Assembly: GCF_009659535.1 (NCBI RefSeq)
Contig: NZ_VJZZ01000002.1
Span: 557,233 to 621,232 of the forward strand
Length of the DNA: 64,000 bases
Direction: 5' to 3'
Source of the DNA: Aggregicoccus sp. 17bor-14
GTDB taxonomy: Bacteria; Myxococcota; Myxococcia; Myxococcales; Myxococcaceae
Shown here: positions 33,475 through 42,436 of the stretch, piece by piece
How the letters are laid out: the number at the start of each line of letters is the position of its first letter
Numbering within the stretch: the first letter of the stretch is position 1
Translations under genes and position numbers: made by a program
The notes under the pieces: model-generated
What the model saw: only the letters and a program-made list of their open reading frames with translations
Databases searched by the model: none
Told to the model about the DNA's origin: nothing

Positions 33475-34878
33475 ATGCGCTCCCTCCCCGTCCTCCTGCT
33501 CCTGGCGGCCGCGCCCGCCGCTGCCGCCGAGAAGAACGTCTCCACCGTCGCCGAGCTGCAGTCGGCGCTCGCCTCCGCACAGGCGGGCGACGTCATCGTG
33601 CTCGCGGACGGCACCTACGACCTGAGCGCCAGCCTCAGCTGCGCCGCCGAGGGCAGCAGCGCGCAGCCCATCACCGTGCGCGCGGCGAACAAGCACGCGG
33701 CGCACGTGCGCTTCAACACCCTGGAGGGCTTCAAGGTGAGCGGGCGCTCGTGGACCTTCGAGGGCCTGGACGTCGAGGGCGTGTGCGCCGTGGACACCAA
33801 CTGCGAGCACGCCTTCCACGTCACCGGGCACGCGGAGAACTTCGTCCTGCGCGACAGCCGCGTGCGCAACTTCAACGCGCAGCTCAAGGTGAACGCGGCC
33901 AAGAACGGCAGCGGCGTCTGGGAGATGCCGCACCGCGGCCTCGTCGAGCGCAACGAGGTGTACGACACCCGCCCGCGCAACACCTCCAACCCGGTGACGA
34001 AGCTGAACATCGACACCGGCGACGACTGGGTCGTGCGCGACAACTCCCTGCACGACTTCGCCAAGGCCCAGGGCGACACCATCTCCTACGGCGCCTTCAT
34101 GAAGAGCGGCGGCAAGCGCGGCGTCTTCGAGCGCAACCTCGTCATCTGCACGAAGGACGCCGCCCCGGGCTACGTGCGCATCGGCCTGTCCTTCGGCGGT
34201 GGCGGCACGGGCCCCGCGTTCTGCGCGCCGGCCTTCGATGCGAACACGCCCTGCGACCCGGAGCACTCGGACGGCATGATGCGCAACAACGTCGTCGTCA
34301 ACTGCTCGGACGTGGCCGTGTACCTGAACAAGGCCGCGAACACGAAGGTGCTCTTCAACACCTTCATCAAGACGGGAGGCGTGGACTACCGCTACGCGTC
34401 CTCCACCGGTGAGGCCCACGGCAACGTGATGAGCTCCGTCGTCCGCAACCGCGATGGGGCGAGCTCCACCGCGGGCACCAACCTGATGAACGTGGCCGAT
34501 GCCACCTGGTCCAGCTGGTACCAGGCGCCGCTCGCCGGAGACCTGCACCTCAAGGGCAACGTCTCGCAGCTCATCGGCGCCGCGGCGCCGCGCGCCACGG
34601 TGACGGACGACTCCTGCGCGCGCGCCCGGCCCTCCTCGGGCAACTTCACGCTGGGCGCGCTGGAGAGCTCGCTCGGCGACTGCGCGGCGGCCGGTGCGCC
34701 GGACGCCGGCACGGGGAGCGATGCGGGCACCCCCGGCGGGGGCGGCGGCGTGACGCCTCCGGGCAGCGGAGGCTCGGTGCCGGACGGCGGGTCTTCGGGC
34801 TGCGGCGCGGCGCCCGGGCTCGCGGCGCTGCTCGCCCTGCTGTGCGTGCCGCTGCTGCGGCGCCGGGCGCGGCCTTAG
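33475..34878 (+). CDS. Secreted beta-helix protein (chondroitinase-B-like) with MYXO-CTERM-type tail
   Basis: A 467-residue exported protein. The signal peptide ends near AAAA-EKN. The domain opens with VSTVAELQSALASAQAGDVI and VLADGTYDLSASLSC, the pattern of polysaccharide-lyase-family-6/chondroitinase-B-like parallel beta-helices. A Gly/Asp/Pro-rich linker (about residues 410-440) follows. The last 30 residues are SSGCGAAPG, a hydrophobic helix, and an Arg cluster. This tripartite end is a MYXO-CTERM-like sorting signal used in myxobacteria to anchor proteins at the cell surface. Lyase activity is unproven. Confidence 0.8.
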   Translation: MRSLPVLLLLAAAPAAAAEKNVSTVAELQSALASAQAGDVIVLADGTYDLSASLSCAAEGSSAQPITVRAANKHAAHVRFNTLEGFKVSGRSWTFEGLDVEGVCAVDTNCEHAFHVTGHAENFVLRDSRVRNFNAQLKVNAAKNGSGVWEMPHRGLVERNEVYDTRPRNTSNPVTKLNIDTGDDWVVRDNSLHDFAKAQGDTISYGAFMKSGGKRGVFERNLVICTKDAAPGYVRIGLSFGGGGTGPAFCAPAFDANTPCDPEHSDGMMRNNVVVNCSDVAVYLNKAANTKVLFNTFIKTGGVDYRYASSTGEAHGNVMSSVVRNRDGASSTAGTNLMNVADATWSSWYQAPLAGDLHLKGNVSQLIGAAAPRATVTDDSCARARPSSGNFTLGALESSLGDCAAAGAPDAGTGSDAGTPGGGGGVTPPGSGGSVPDGGSSGCGAAPGLAALLALLCVPLLRRRARP

Positions 34879-34928
34879 CGTGGGTGGACCCGCTCGAGGC
34901 GCTGCGCGCGGAGCAGAGTGCGTGCGGA

Positions 34929-35603
34929 TCAGGTGCGGCCGGCCGGGAAGACGCGGATGGCCGAGCCCTCGGCGGCGATGACCGAGAGGGGCGGGGCGTC
35001 CTGCAGCACCGCCCACTTCTCTCCATAGAGGAGGCCGAGATCCACGTCGAGCTGCGGCTCTACCTGCTCCCAGGTCCGCCACACCGGGTGCCGCACCTCG
35101 TAGCGCTGCAGCGTCCCACCACGCGTCTGGCCGAAGCCCCACGCGTGCTCCTTGAGGAAGTGCGCGAGCGAGTCCTCGGGCGGCGTGCAGAGCGGTCCCT
35201 GCGCGCGCCACCCGATGCGGTGGCGCCTCCGGCCCACCTCCAGGACGTGCGCCCCTGCCTCCCGCCGGTACGGCACCGCGCGGTAGGGCTCGTTGTAGAG
35301 CACGCGCGCGAGGCCCGCGACGAGCCGGCTCGGGACGTACTCGCGCAGGAAGCACACGCCGCGCCGCCCGCCCTCACGCACGTAGAAGCGCAGGTTCAGC
35401 TCCGGAAAGCGCGTGTAGCCGGGCCAGGGGACGCCCAGCACCCGCGTGTCCGTGAAGTCGAAGGCCACGAGACTCACCAGCGCCTGGCCCTCGTGCCGGT
35501 CGAGCTCGAGGCCCGCCGGCAGGTGCGGCTGCAGGAGCGCATCGGGCACGGGCCAGGTGACGAGCAGCAGGTCCTGCCAGCGGGCGGTGAGGAAGGGGCG
35601 CAT
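34929..35603 (-). CDS. DUF2071/YqjF-family protein
   Basis: A 224-residue soluble protein. Hallmarks of the family are the N-terminal RWQDLLLVTWPVPDALLQPH, LPAGLELD, ALVSLVAFDFTDTRVLGVPW, and the PELNLRFYVREGGRRGVCFL block. The fold is thought to be acetoacetate-decarboxylase-like, but no decarboxylase lysine could be placed and the function is unknown. It lies 49 nt upstream of the aldo/keto reductase stop and in the same direction, so the two could be cotranscribed. Confidence 0.87.
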   Translation of the reverse strand: MRPFLTARWQDLLLVTWPVPDALLQPHLPAGLELDRHEGQALVSLVAFDFTDTRVLGVPWPGYTRFPELNLRFYVREGGRRGVCFLREYVPSRLVAGLARVLYNEPYRAVPYRREAGAHVLEVGRRRHRIGWRAQGPLCTPPEDSLAHFLKEHAWGFGQTRGGTLQRYEVRHPVWRTWEQVEPQLDVDLGLLYGEKWAVLQDAPPLSVIAAEGSAIRVFPAGRT

Positions 35604-35652
35604 GGATTGGGAGCCTCGGCCGTCCGCAGGGGGCTGGCAAGGCGCAGCGCCC

Positions 35653-36633
<981 letters not shown>

Positions 36634-36762
36634 TCGCTCCTCCTGCCTCTCTTGAAGCCACGGACCGCGCGGGTTGGCCAGCGCGAAAGCTGCGGAGAGG
36701 ACGGCAGCGTTCGCCACGGCATTGGTGCGGCGGCCCCCGCGCGCTAGCGTCCCGCGCCACCC

Positions 36763-38946
36763 ATGCGAACGCTCCCCGCTCTGCTGGCCTCGGCCCTGCT
36801 GCTGCTCCTCCCGCTGCACGCCCACGCGAAGACGGAGGACGCTGCGCGCTGGGCGAAGCAGGCGAAGGACGTCACCATCGTCCGGGACGACTGGGGCATC
36901 GCGCACGTGTACGGCAAGAGCGACGCGGACGCGGTCTTCGGGATGATGTACGCGCAGGCCGAGGACGACTTCAACCGCGTGGAGACGAATTACCTCAACG
37001 CGCTGGGGCGGCTCGCCGAGGCCGAGGGCGAGGCGAAGGTCTGGCAGGACCTGCGCATGAAGCTCTTCATCGACCCGAAGCTGCTGCAGGCCGAGTACGC
37101 GAAGGCGCCCGCGTGGCTGCAGGCGCTGTGCCGCGGGTGGGCAGACGGGCTCAACTACTTCCTCGCCACGCACCCGCAGGTGAAGCCGCGCGTGCTCACC
37201 CGCTTCGAGCCGTGGATGCCGCTCGCCTTCAGCGAGGGCAGCATCGGCGGGGACATCGAGCGCGTGTCGCTCGCGGAGCTGGAGGCCTTCTACGGCGAGG
37301 GCACGAAGCGTCCCGAGCCCGCGGCCGCTGACGCGAAGCTGAAGGAGCCCTCGGGCTCCAACGGCTTCGCCATCGCGCCCGCGAACACCGCCGCGAAGCA
37401 CGCGCTGCTACTCATCAACCCGCACACCTCCTTCTTCTTCCGCTCCGAGGCGCAGGTGGTGAGCGAGCAGGGGCTCAATGCTTACGGCGCCTCCACCTGG
37501 GGGCAGTTCTTCGTCTACCAGGGCTTCAACGACCGGCTCGGGTGGATGCACACCTCGAGCGGCGCGGACGCGGTGGACGAGTACGCGGAGGCCGTCGTGC
37601 GCAAGGGCGAGAAGCTCTACTACCGCTACGGCAAGGCGCTGCGCCTGCTGGTGAGCGAGCGCATTCGCGTGCCGTACCGCACGGCGGCGGGCGCGACGGC
37701 CTCGCGCGAGGTGACCGTGTACCGCACGCACCACGGCCCCATCGTGCGCTCGCAGGACGGCACGTGGGTGAGCATCCGCCTCATGCAGCGGCCCGTGGAG
37801 GCGCTGAGCCAGAGCTACCTGCGCACCAAGGCGCGCGACCTGAAGGCCTTCCGCAAGGCGATGGACCTGCACGCCAACTCGTCCAACAACACCGTGTACG
37901 CGGACGCGGACGGCAACATCGCCTACTTCCACCCGCAGTTCGTCCCCAGGCGCGACGACCAGTTCGACTGGACGAAGCCCGTGGACGGCAGCGACCCGCG
38001 CACCGAGTGGGGCGCCCCGCACGGCATCGAGGACAGCCCGCACCTGCTCAACCCGCCCAACGGGTGGATCCAGAACACCAACAACTGGCCCTACACCTCC
38101 GCCGGGCCCTACAGCCCGAAGCAGGCCCAGTTCCCGCGCTACATGGACACCTTCGGCGAGAACCCGCGCGGCGTGCACGCGGTGCGCGTGCTCGAGGGGA
38201 AGAAGGACTTCACGCTCGACTCGCTGCTCGCGGCGGCGTTCGACTCCTGGCTGCCGTACTTCGCCGAGAACGTGCCGAAGCTGGTCGCCGCGTGGGAGGC
38301 GCTGCCCGCGACGGACCCCCTGCGCGCGCGGCTCGCCGAGCCGGTGGCGCTGCTGCGCACCTGGGACTTCCGCTGGTCGGCCGCGTCCGTGCCCACCTCG
38401 CTCGCCGTCTACTGGGGTCAGGAGCTGTGGCAGGGCGTGAAGGCGCAGGCGGAGAAGGAGGGCATCCCGATGTACCGCTACCTGCCTGCGCACACGAGCC
38501 CTGGGCAGCAGCTGCAGGCGCTCGCGGGCGCCTGCGAGCGGCTGAAGGCGGACTTCGGCACCTGGCGCACGGCGTGGGGGGACATCAACCGCTTCCAGCG
38601 CCTCACCGGGGACATCGTGCAGCCCTTCGACGACAAGGGCCCGAGCATCCCGGTGCCCTTCACCAGCGCGCAGTGGGGCTCGCTGGCCTCCTTCGGCGCG
38701 CGCACCTACCCGGGCACGAAGCGCATGTACGGCACCAGCGGCAACAGCTTCGTGGCGGTGGTGGAGTTCACCCCCGAGGGGCCGCGCGCGCGCGCCGTCA
38801 CGGCGGGCGGCGAGAGCGGCGACCCGAAGTCCCCGCACTTCAACGACCAGGCGGGCCGCTACGCGAGCGGCGACCTGCGCGAGGTGTACTTCACCCGCGC
38901 GCAGCTGCACGCCCACACCGAGCGCGAGTACCACCCGGGAGGTTGA
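36763..38946 (+). CDS. Penicillin acylase-family N-terminal-nucleophile amidohydrolase
   Basis: A 727-residue periplasmic precursor. The signal peptide ends near AHA-KTE. The alpha-chain (DVTIVRDDWGIAHVYGKSDA) is separated from the beta-chain at Ser199, in KEPSGSNGFAIAP. Autoproteolysis would expose Ser199 as the N-terminal nucleophile. The conserved HANSSNNTVYADADGNI and YRTHHGPI blocks follow. The family includes beta-lactam acylases, aculeacin-A acylase and N-acyl-homoserine-lactone acylases (PvdQ, QuiP). The length and motifs do not separate these activities. A possible hairpin terminator follows. Confidence 0.9.
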   Translation: MRTLPALLASALLLLLPLHAHAKTEDAARWAKQAKDVTIVRDDWGIAHVYGKSDADAVFGMMYAQAEDDFNRVETNYLNALGRLAEAEGEAKVWQDLRMKLFIDPKLLQAEYAKAPAWLQALCRGWADGLNYFLATHPQVKPRVLTRFEPWMPLAFSEGSIGGDIERVSLAELEAFYGEGTKRPEPAAADAKLKEPSGSNGFAIAPANTAAKHALLLINPHTSFFFRSEAQVVSEQGLNAYGASTWGQFFVYQGFNDRLGWMHTSSGADAVDEYAEAVVRKGEKLYYRYGKALRLLVSERIRVPYRTAAGATASREVTVYRTHHGPIVRSQDGTWVSIRLMQRPVEALSQSYLRTKARDLKAFRKAMDLHANSSNNTVYADADGNIAYFHPQFVPRRDDQFDWTKPVDGSDPRTEWGAPHGIEDSPHLLNPPNGWIQNTNNWPYTSAGPYSPKQAQFPRYMDTFGENPRGVHAVRVLEGKKDFTLDSLLAAAFDSWLPYFAENVPKLVAAWEALPATDPLRARLAEPVALLRTWDFRWSAASVPTSLAVYWGQELWQGVKAQAEKEGIPMYRYLPAHTSPGQQLQALAGACERLKADFGTWRTAWGDINRFQRLTGDIVQPFDDKGPSIPVPFTSAQWGSLASFGARTYPGTKRMYGTSGNSFVAVVEFTPEGPRARAVTAGGESGDPKSPHFNDQAGRYASGDLREVYFTRAQLHAHTEREYHPGG

Positions 38947-38948
38947 GC

Positions 38949-38982
38949 GGCGGCGCTCCAGGGCTCTGGGAGGAACGCCGCC
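38949..38982. terminator. Possible terminator after the acylase gene
   Basis: GGCGGCG and CGCCGCC form a seven-base stem around a 20-nt region that itself partly pairs, starting three bases after the stop. Only a short, mixed T-tract (CTTGTGG) follows. Confidence 0.35.
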
Positions 38983-39045
38983 CTTGTGGCGAGTCCCGCT
39001 GATGGCAACAATCACCCCCGGTCATCCAACCGGGAGTGAGACGCC

Positions 39046-40383
39046 ATGGGCAGCGTGCACGCAGCAGGGGCGGGAGCGGCGCCGCTCCGCCGTCTTCCCT
39101 GGTACCGGCAGCTCTACGTGCAGGTGCTGGTGGCCATCGCGCTCGGCGTGCTGCTGGGCGCGCTCGCGCCCGAGACGGCCAAGAGCCTCAAGTGGCTGGG
39201 GGACGCGTTCATCGCCCTCATCAAGATGATGATCGCCCCGGTCATCTTCTGCACCATCGTGCACGGCATCGCCTCGATGGGAGACCTCAAGCGGGTGGGG
39301 CGCGTGGGGCTCAAGGCGCTGCTCTACTTCGAGGCGGTGTCCACGCTCGCGCTGCTCGCGGGCATCCTCGTGGGCGAGCTGGTGAAGCCGGGCGCGGGCT
39401 TCGGCGCGGACCCGAAGACGCTGGACCCCACTGCGGTGGCCACCTACGCGAGCGCCGCGGCGAAGATGACGCCGGTGGCGCACGTGCTCGCCATCATCCC
39501 GAAGAGCTACTTCGATGCGCTCGCGGGAGGTGAACTCCTCCAGGTCTTGCTCGTCGCCATCCTCACCGGCGTGGTCATCACCCGGATGGGAGAGCACGCC
39601 GCGCCGGTGACGCGGGCCATCCACACGGCGGGGCAGATCTTCTTCCGCATCATCGGGCTGGTGGTGAAGCTCGCGCCCCTGGGGGCCTTCGGCGCCATGG
39701 CCTTCACCATCGGCCAGTACGGCATCGGGAAGCTGGGCAACCTGGTGGGGCTGGTGCTGACCTTCTACGCGGCGAGCGCGCTCTTCGTCGTCGTGGTGCT
39801 CGGCGTCATCGCGCGGCTCGTCGGCTTCTCCATCTTCCGCTTCATCGCGTACATCAAGGACGAGCTGCTCATCGTGCTGGGCACCTCGTCCTCGGAGACG
39901 GTGCTGCCGCAGATGATGCTGAAGATGGAGGCTGCGGGGGCCTCCGAGTCGGTGGTGGGGCTGGTCATCCCCACCGGCTACAGCTTCAACCTGGACGGCA
40001 CGAACATCTACATGACCTTGGCCACCCTGTTCCTCGCGCAGGCGGTGGGCGCGCACCTGACCTTCGGTCAGTACGCGACCATCATCCTGGTGGCGATGCT
40101 CACCTCCAAGGGCGCCTCGGGCGTGACGGGCGCGGGCTTCATCACGCTCGCGGCGACGCTGGCCGCCATCCCCAACAACCCGGTGCCCGTGGCCGCGATG
40201 GCGCTGGTGCTGGGCATCGACAAGTTCATGAGCGAGTGCCGCGCGCTCACGAACCTGGTGGGCAACGGGGTGGCGACCCTGGTGGTGAGCGCCTGGGAGG
40301 GTGAGCTCGACCGCGAGAAGCTGCGGCACCTGGGCGGCGTCGTGCCCGAGCCGCTCGCCTCGTCCGAGAGGGCGCCGAGGTAG
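39046..40383 (+). CDS. dctA: C4-dicarboxylate:cation symporter (DctA family)
   Basis: A 445-residue inner-membrane carrier of the dicarboxylate/amino acid:cation symporter (DAACS) family, importing fumarate, succinate and malate, as inferred from close DctA resemblance. It has about eight membrane helices and two re-entrant loops. The serine-rich hairpin is [13 protein letters not shown], the TM7 sequence is [18 protein letters not shown], and the second loop is [30 protein letters not shown] is typical of DctA rather than glutamate carriers. GGGAG lies about eight bases upstream of the ATG. No DctB/DctD pair is directly recognisable beside it. Confidence 0.93.
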   Translation: MGSVHAAGAGAAPLRRLPWYRQLYVQVLVAIALGVLLGALAPETAKSLKWLGDAFIALIKMMIAPVIFCTIVHGIASMGDLKRVGRVGLKALLYFEAVSTLALLAGILVGELVKPGAGFGADPKTLDPTAVATYASAAAKMTPVAHVLAIIPKSYFDALAGGELLQVLLVAILTGVVITRMGEHAAPVTRAIHTAGQIFFRIIGLVVKLAPLGAFGAMAFTIGQYGIGKLGNLVGLVLTFYAASALFVVVVLGVIARLVGFSIFRFIAYIKDELLIVLGTSSSETVLPQMMLKMEAAGASESVVGLVIPTGYSFNLDGTNIYMTLATLFLAQAVGAHLTFGQYATIILVAMLTSKGASGVTGAGFITLAATLAAIPNNPVPVAAMALVLGIDKFMSECRALTNLVGNGVATLVVSAWEGELDREKLRHLGGVVPEPLASSERAPR

Positions 40384-40410
40384 GTCCCTGATCCCGGAGG
40401 CGGGGAAGTG

Positions 40411-40439
40411 TTGACCTACCTTGTAGGGAGAGGTGCTAC
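40411..40439 (+). promoter_or_regulatory. Putative promoter of the sensor-kinase/FecR operon
   Basis: TTGACC (40411-40416) and TGCTAC (40434-40439) are 17 nt apart. The spacer contains a palindrome, CCTAC-CTT-GTAGG (40415-40427), that could be an operator. A TATAAA at 40467-40472 further downstream is another possible -10 element. The operon's first start codon is at 40541. Confidence 0.5.
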
Positions 40440-40540
40440 CGCAAGGGCACAAGGCTGCAGTCGGGCTATAAAACAGGGCTGGGCGTGCTCCCCGTGCGTC
40501 TTCCCCGCGCACCGCGCCCTCCGCCGCAGCCCGGGCCCCC

Positions 40541-42436
40541 ATGTCCTTCCGCCTCAAACTCCTGCTCGTGCTGGTGGTGACCGGAGTGGGCCCGGTGCTG
40601 CTCCTCGGCCTCTTCACCTTCTTCGCGAACCGCGACCACCTGCGCGAGACGGCGGGGCGGCTGCAGCTGCAGGCGGCGGTGGACATCGCGCGCTCCACGG
40701 GGCGCGACGTGCTGCGCGGCGTGGACGACCTGCGCGCCTCCGGCGACTACCTCGGCCTCGAGCGCCTGCAGCCGGAGCAGGTGGGCTCCGTGCTCGCCAT
40801 CCCCTACCGCCAGCTGCGCGCGGTGAGTGCGCTCGCCGTGCTGGACGGGCGCGGCAACGCCGTGGCGCCCGCGGTGTACACGCCCGTCGAGCGGCCCGTG
40901 CCCGGCCGCACCGCCATGGATGCGGGCGCGCTGGAGGCCTTCTCCAGCCACGTGCCCTTCACGGCCGCGATGGCGAGCCGCGCCGCCGTGGGCCCTCCCT
41001 ACGCCCCGCCCGGCGCGGCGGACGCGCGCGTGGCGCTCGCGGTGCGCCTGGGGACGGACGGCGAGGCCCCGGCGCGCCTGCTGGTGGCGGAGCTCGCGCT
41101 GCAGCAGCTGGGCGAGCGGCTGCGCGAGGCGGCCGGCAGCGGCGGCCGCGCGCTGCTGGTGGATGCGAGCGGCGCGCCGGTGACGCGTGTGACGGCGGGC
41201 GCTTCCGGCGAGGGCGCGCTGAGCGAGGGCGAGCTCGCGCTGGTGCGCGTGGGCCTGCGCGACCAGGCGCCCGCGATGCGCGCGGTGCAGGACGCCGCGG
41301 GGCGCGAGTGGCTCGCCGCCTTCGCACCGGTGCCGGACCTGGGCTGGGGTGTGCTCGTCACCCGCAGCGCCGAAGTGGCCTACGGACCGGCGCAGAGCGT
41401 GCGCCGCTACACGCTCTTCGGCACCGCGCTCGCGCTGCTCGCCGCCGCCGCGCTGGGCCTCGTGCTAGCGCGCGAGGTGAGCGCCCCGCTCGCGCGGCTC
41501 GCGGGCGCGGTGGAGGCGCTGGGCGAGGGCCGCTACGACACCCCCGTGCCCGTCACCTCCTCGGACGAGGTGGGGCAGCTCGGGCGCGCGCTCGCGCACA
41601 TGGCCCAGGAGGTGCGCCGGCGCGACGGGGAGATCCGCACCTGGGGCGAGCAGCTGCAGCAGCGCGTGGACGAGAAGACGCGCGAGCTGCAGGAGGCGCA
41701 CGCGCAGGTGGCCCGCAGCCGCCACCTCGCCGGCCTGGGCTCGCTCGCGGCCGGCGTGGCCCACGAGCTGAACAACCCCCTCACCGGCGTCATCGGGCTC
41801 GCGGGGCTCCTGCGCCGCGAGGTGAAGGGGCCGCCGGGCGAGAAGATGATCTCCGCGCTGCTCGAGCAGGCCCAGCGCATCGCCACCATCGCGCGGCGCG
41901 TGCGCGAGATGGTGGACCAGGAGCGCCAGGGCGCCGGCGTGCGCTTCAGCCTCCTGCAGCCGGTGCGCGCCGCGCTCGAGGAGCTGCAGCCCGCGCTCGA
42001 CGCGCGCCCCAACGTCTCGCTCGTGCTCGAGCTGCCTGAAGAGCAGACCGGAGACGTGGGGGAGGACGCGCTCGAGGTGGAGGGCCACCCGGAGAGCCTC
42101 AAGCAGCTCGTCACCCACCTCGTGCAGAACGCGCTCACCGCCATGCAGGAGCGCGGCGGGCAGCTCACGGTGGGCTGCGGCGCGGGCGCGCCCGGGGCCT
42201 TGCGCCTCTGGGTGGCCGACACCGGCTGCGGCATCCCGGAGCGGCTGCGCGAGCGCATCTTCGATCCCTTCTTCACCACCAAGGCCGAGTCGAACCGCCT
42301 GGGGCTGGGGCTCTCGCTCTGCCACCAGATCGTCGACGCCCACCACGGCCGCATCCGCGTGGAGAGCACCGAGGGGGTGGGCTCCACCTTCACCGTGCTG
42401 CTTCCCCAGGCGGCGGAAGGAGCACACCTCCAGTGA
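40541..42436 (+). CDS. Membrane sensor histidine kinase (Cache-like sensor, HAMP, HisKA, HATPase)
   Basis: A 631-residue inner-membrane kinase. TM1 lies at about residues 7-28. A ~260-residue periplasmic sensor with a Cache-like pattern follows (ALAVLDGRGN, WGVLVTRSAE), then TM2 near residues 287-308. A HAMP linker (APLARLAGAVEALGEGRYDT) and a coiled coil (EKTRELQEAHAQVA) lead to the phospho-acceptor His408 in GVAHELNNPLTG. The HATPase has VQNALTAM, DTGCGIPE and LGLGLSLCHQI. It is the first gene of a five-gene overlapping operon. Its stop overlaps the GTG of the next kinase, its likely partner. Confidence 0.92.
   Translation: MSFRLKLLLVLVVTGVGPVLLLGLFTFFANRDHLRETAGRLQLQAAVDIARSTGRDVLRGVDDLRASGDYLGLERLQPEQVGSVLAIPYRQLRAVSALAVLDGRGNAVAPAVYTPVERPVPGRTAMDAGALEAFSSHVPFTAAMASRAAVGPPYAPPGAADARVALAVRLGTDGEAPARLLVAELALQQLGERLREAAGSGGRALLVDASGAPVTRVTAGASGEGALSEGELALVRVGLRDQAPAMRAVQDAAGREWLAAFAPVPDLGWGVLVTRSAEVAYGPAQSVRRYTLFGTALALLAAAALGLVLAREVSAPLARLAGAVEALGEGRYDTPVPVTSSDEVGQLGRALAHMAQEVRRRDGEIRTWGEQLQQRVDEKTRELQEAHAQVARSRHLAGLGSLAAGVAHELNNPLTGVIGLAGLLRREVKGPPGEKMISALLEQAQRIATIARRVREMVDQERQGAGVRFSLLQPVRAALEELQPALDARPNVSLVLELPEEQTGDVGEDALEVEGHPESLKQLVTHLVQNALTAMQERGGQLTVGCGAGAPGALRLWVADTGCGIPERLRERIFDPFFTTKAESNRLGLGLSLCHQIVDAHHGRIRVESTEGVGSTFTVLLPQAAEGAHLQ

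Noticed and set aside
29205..34412. An open frame of over 1700 codons on the plus strand
   Set aside because: It is antisense to the RND exporter and out of frame with the PLD and beta-helix genes. The His/Glu/Ala/Arg-rich sequence is a composition artefact.
36763..38946. Biosynthetic gene cluster around the penicillin acylase
   Set aside because: No NRPS, PKS, transporter or tailoring genes are adjacent. The gene is flanked by an aldo/keto reductase and DctA.
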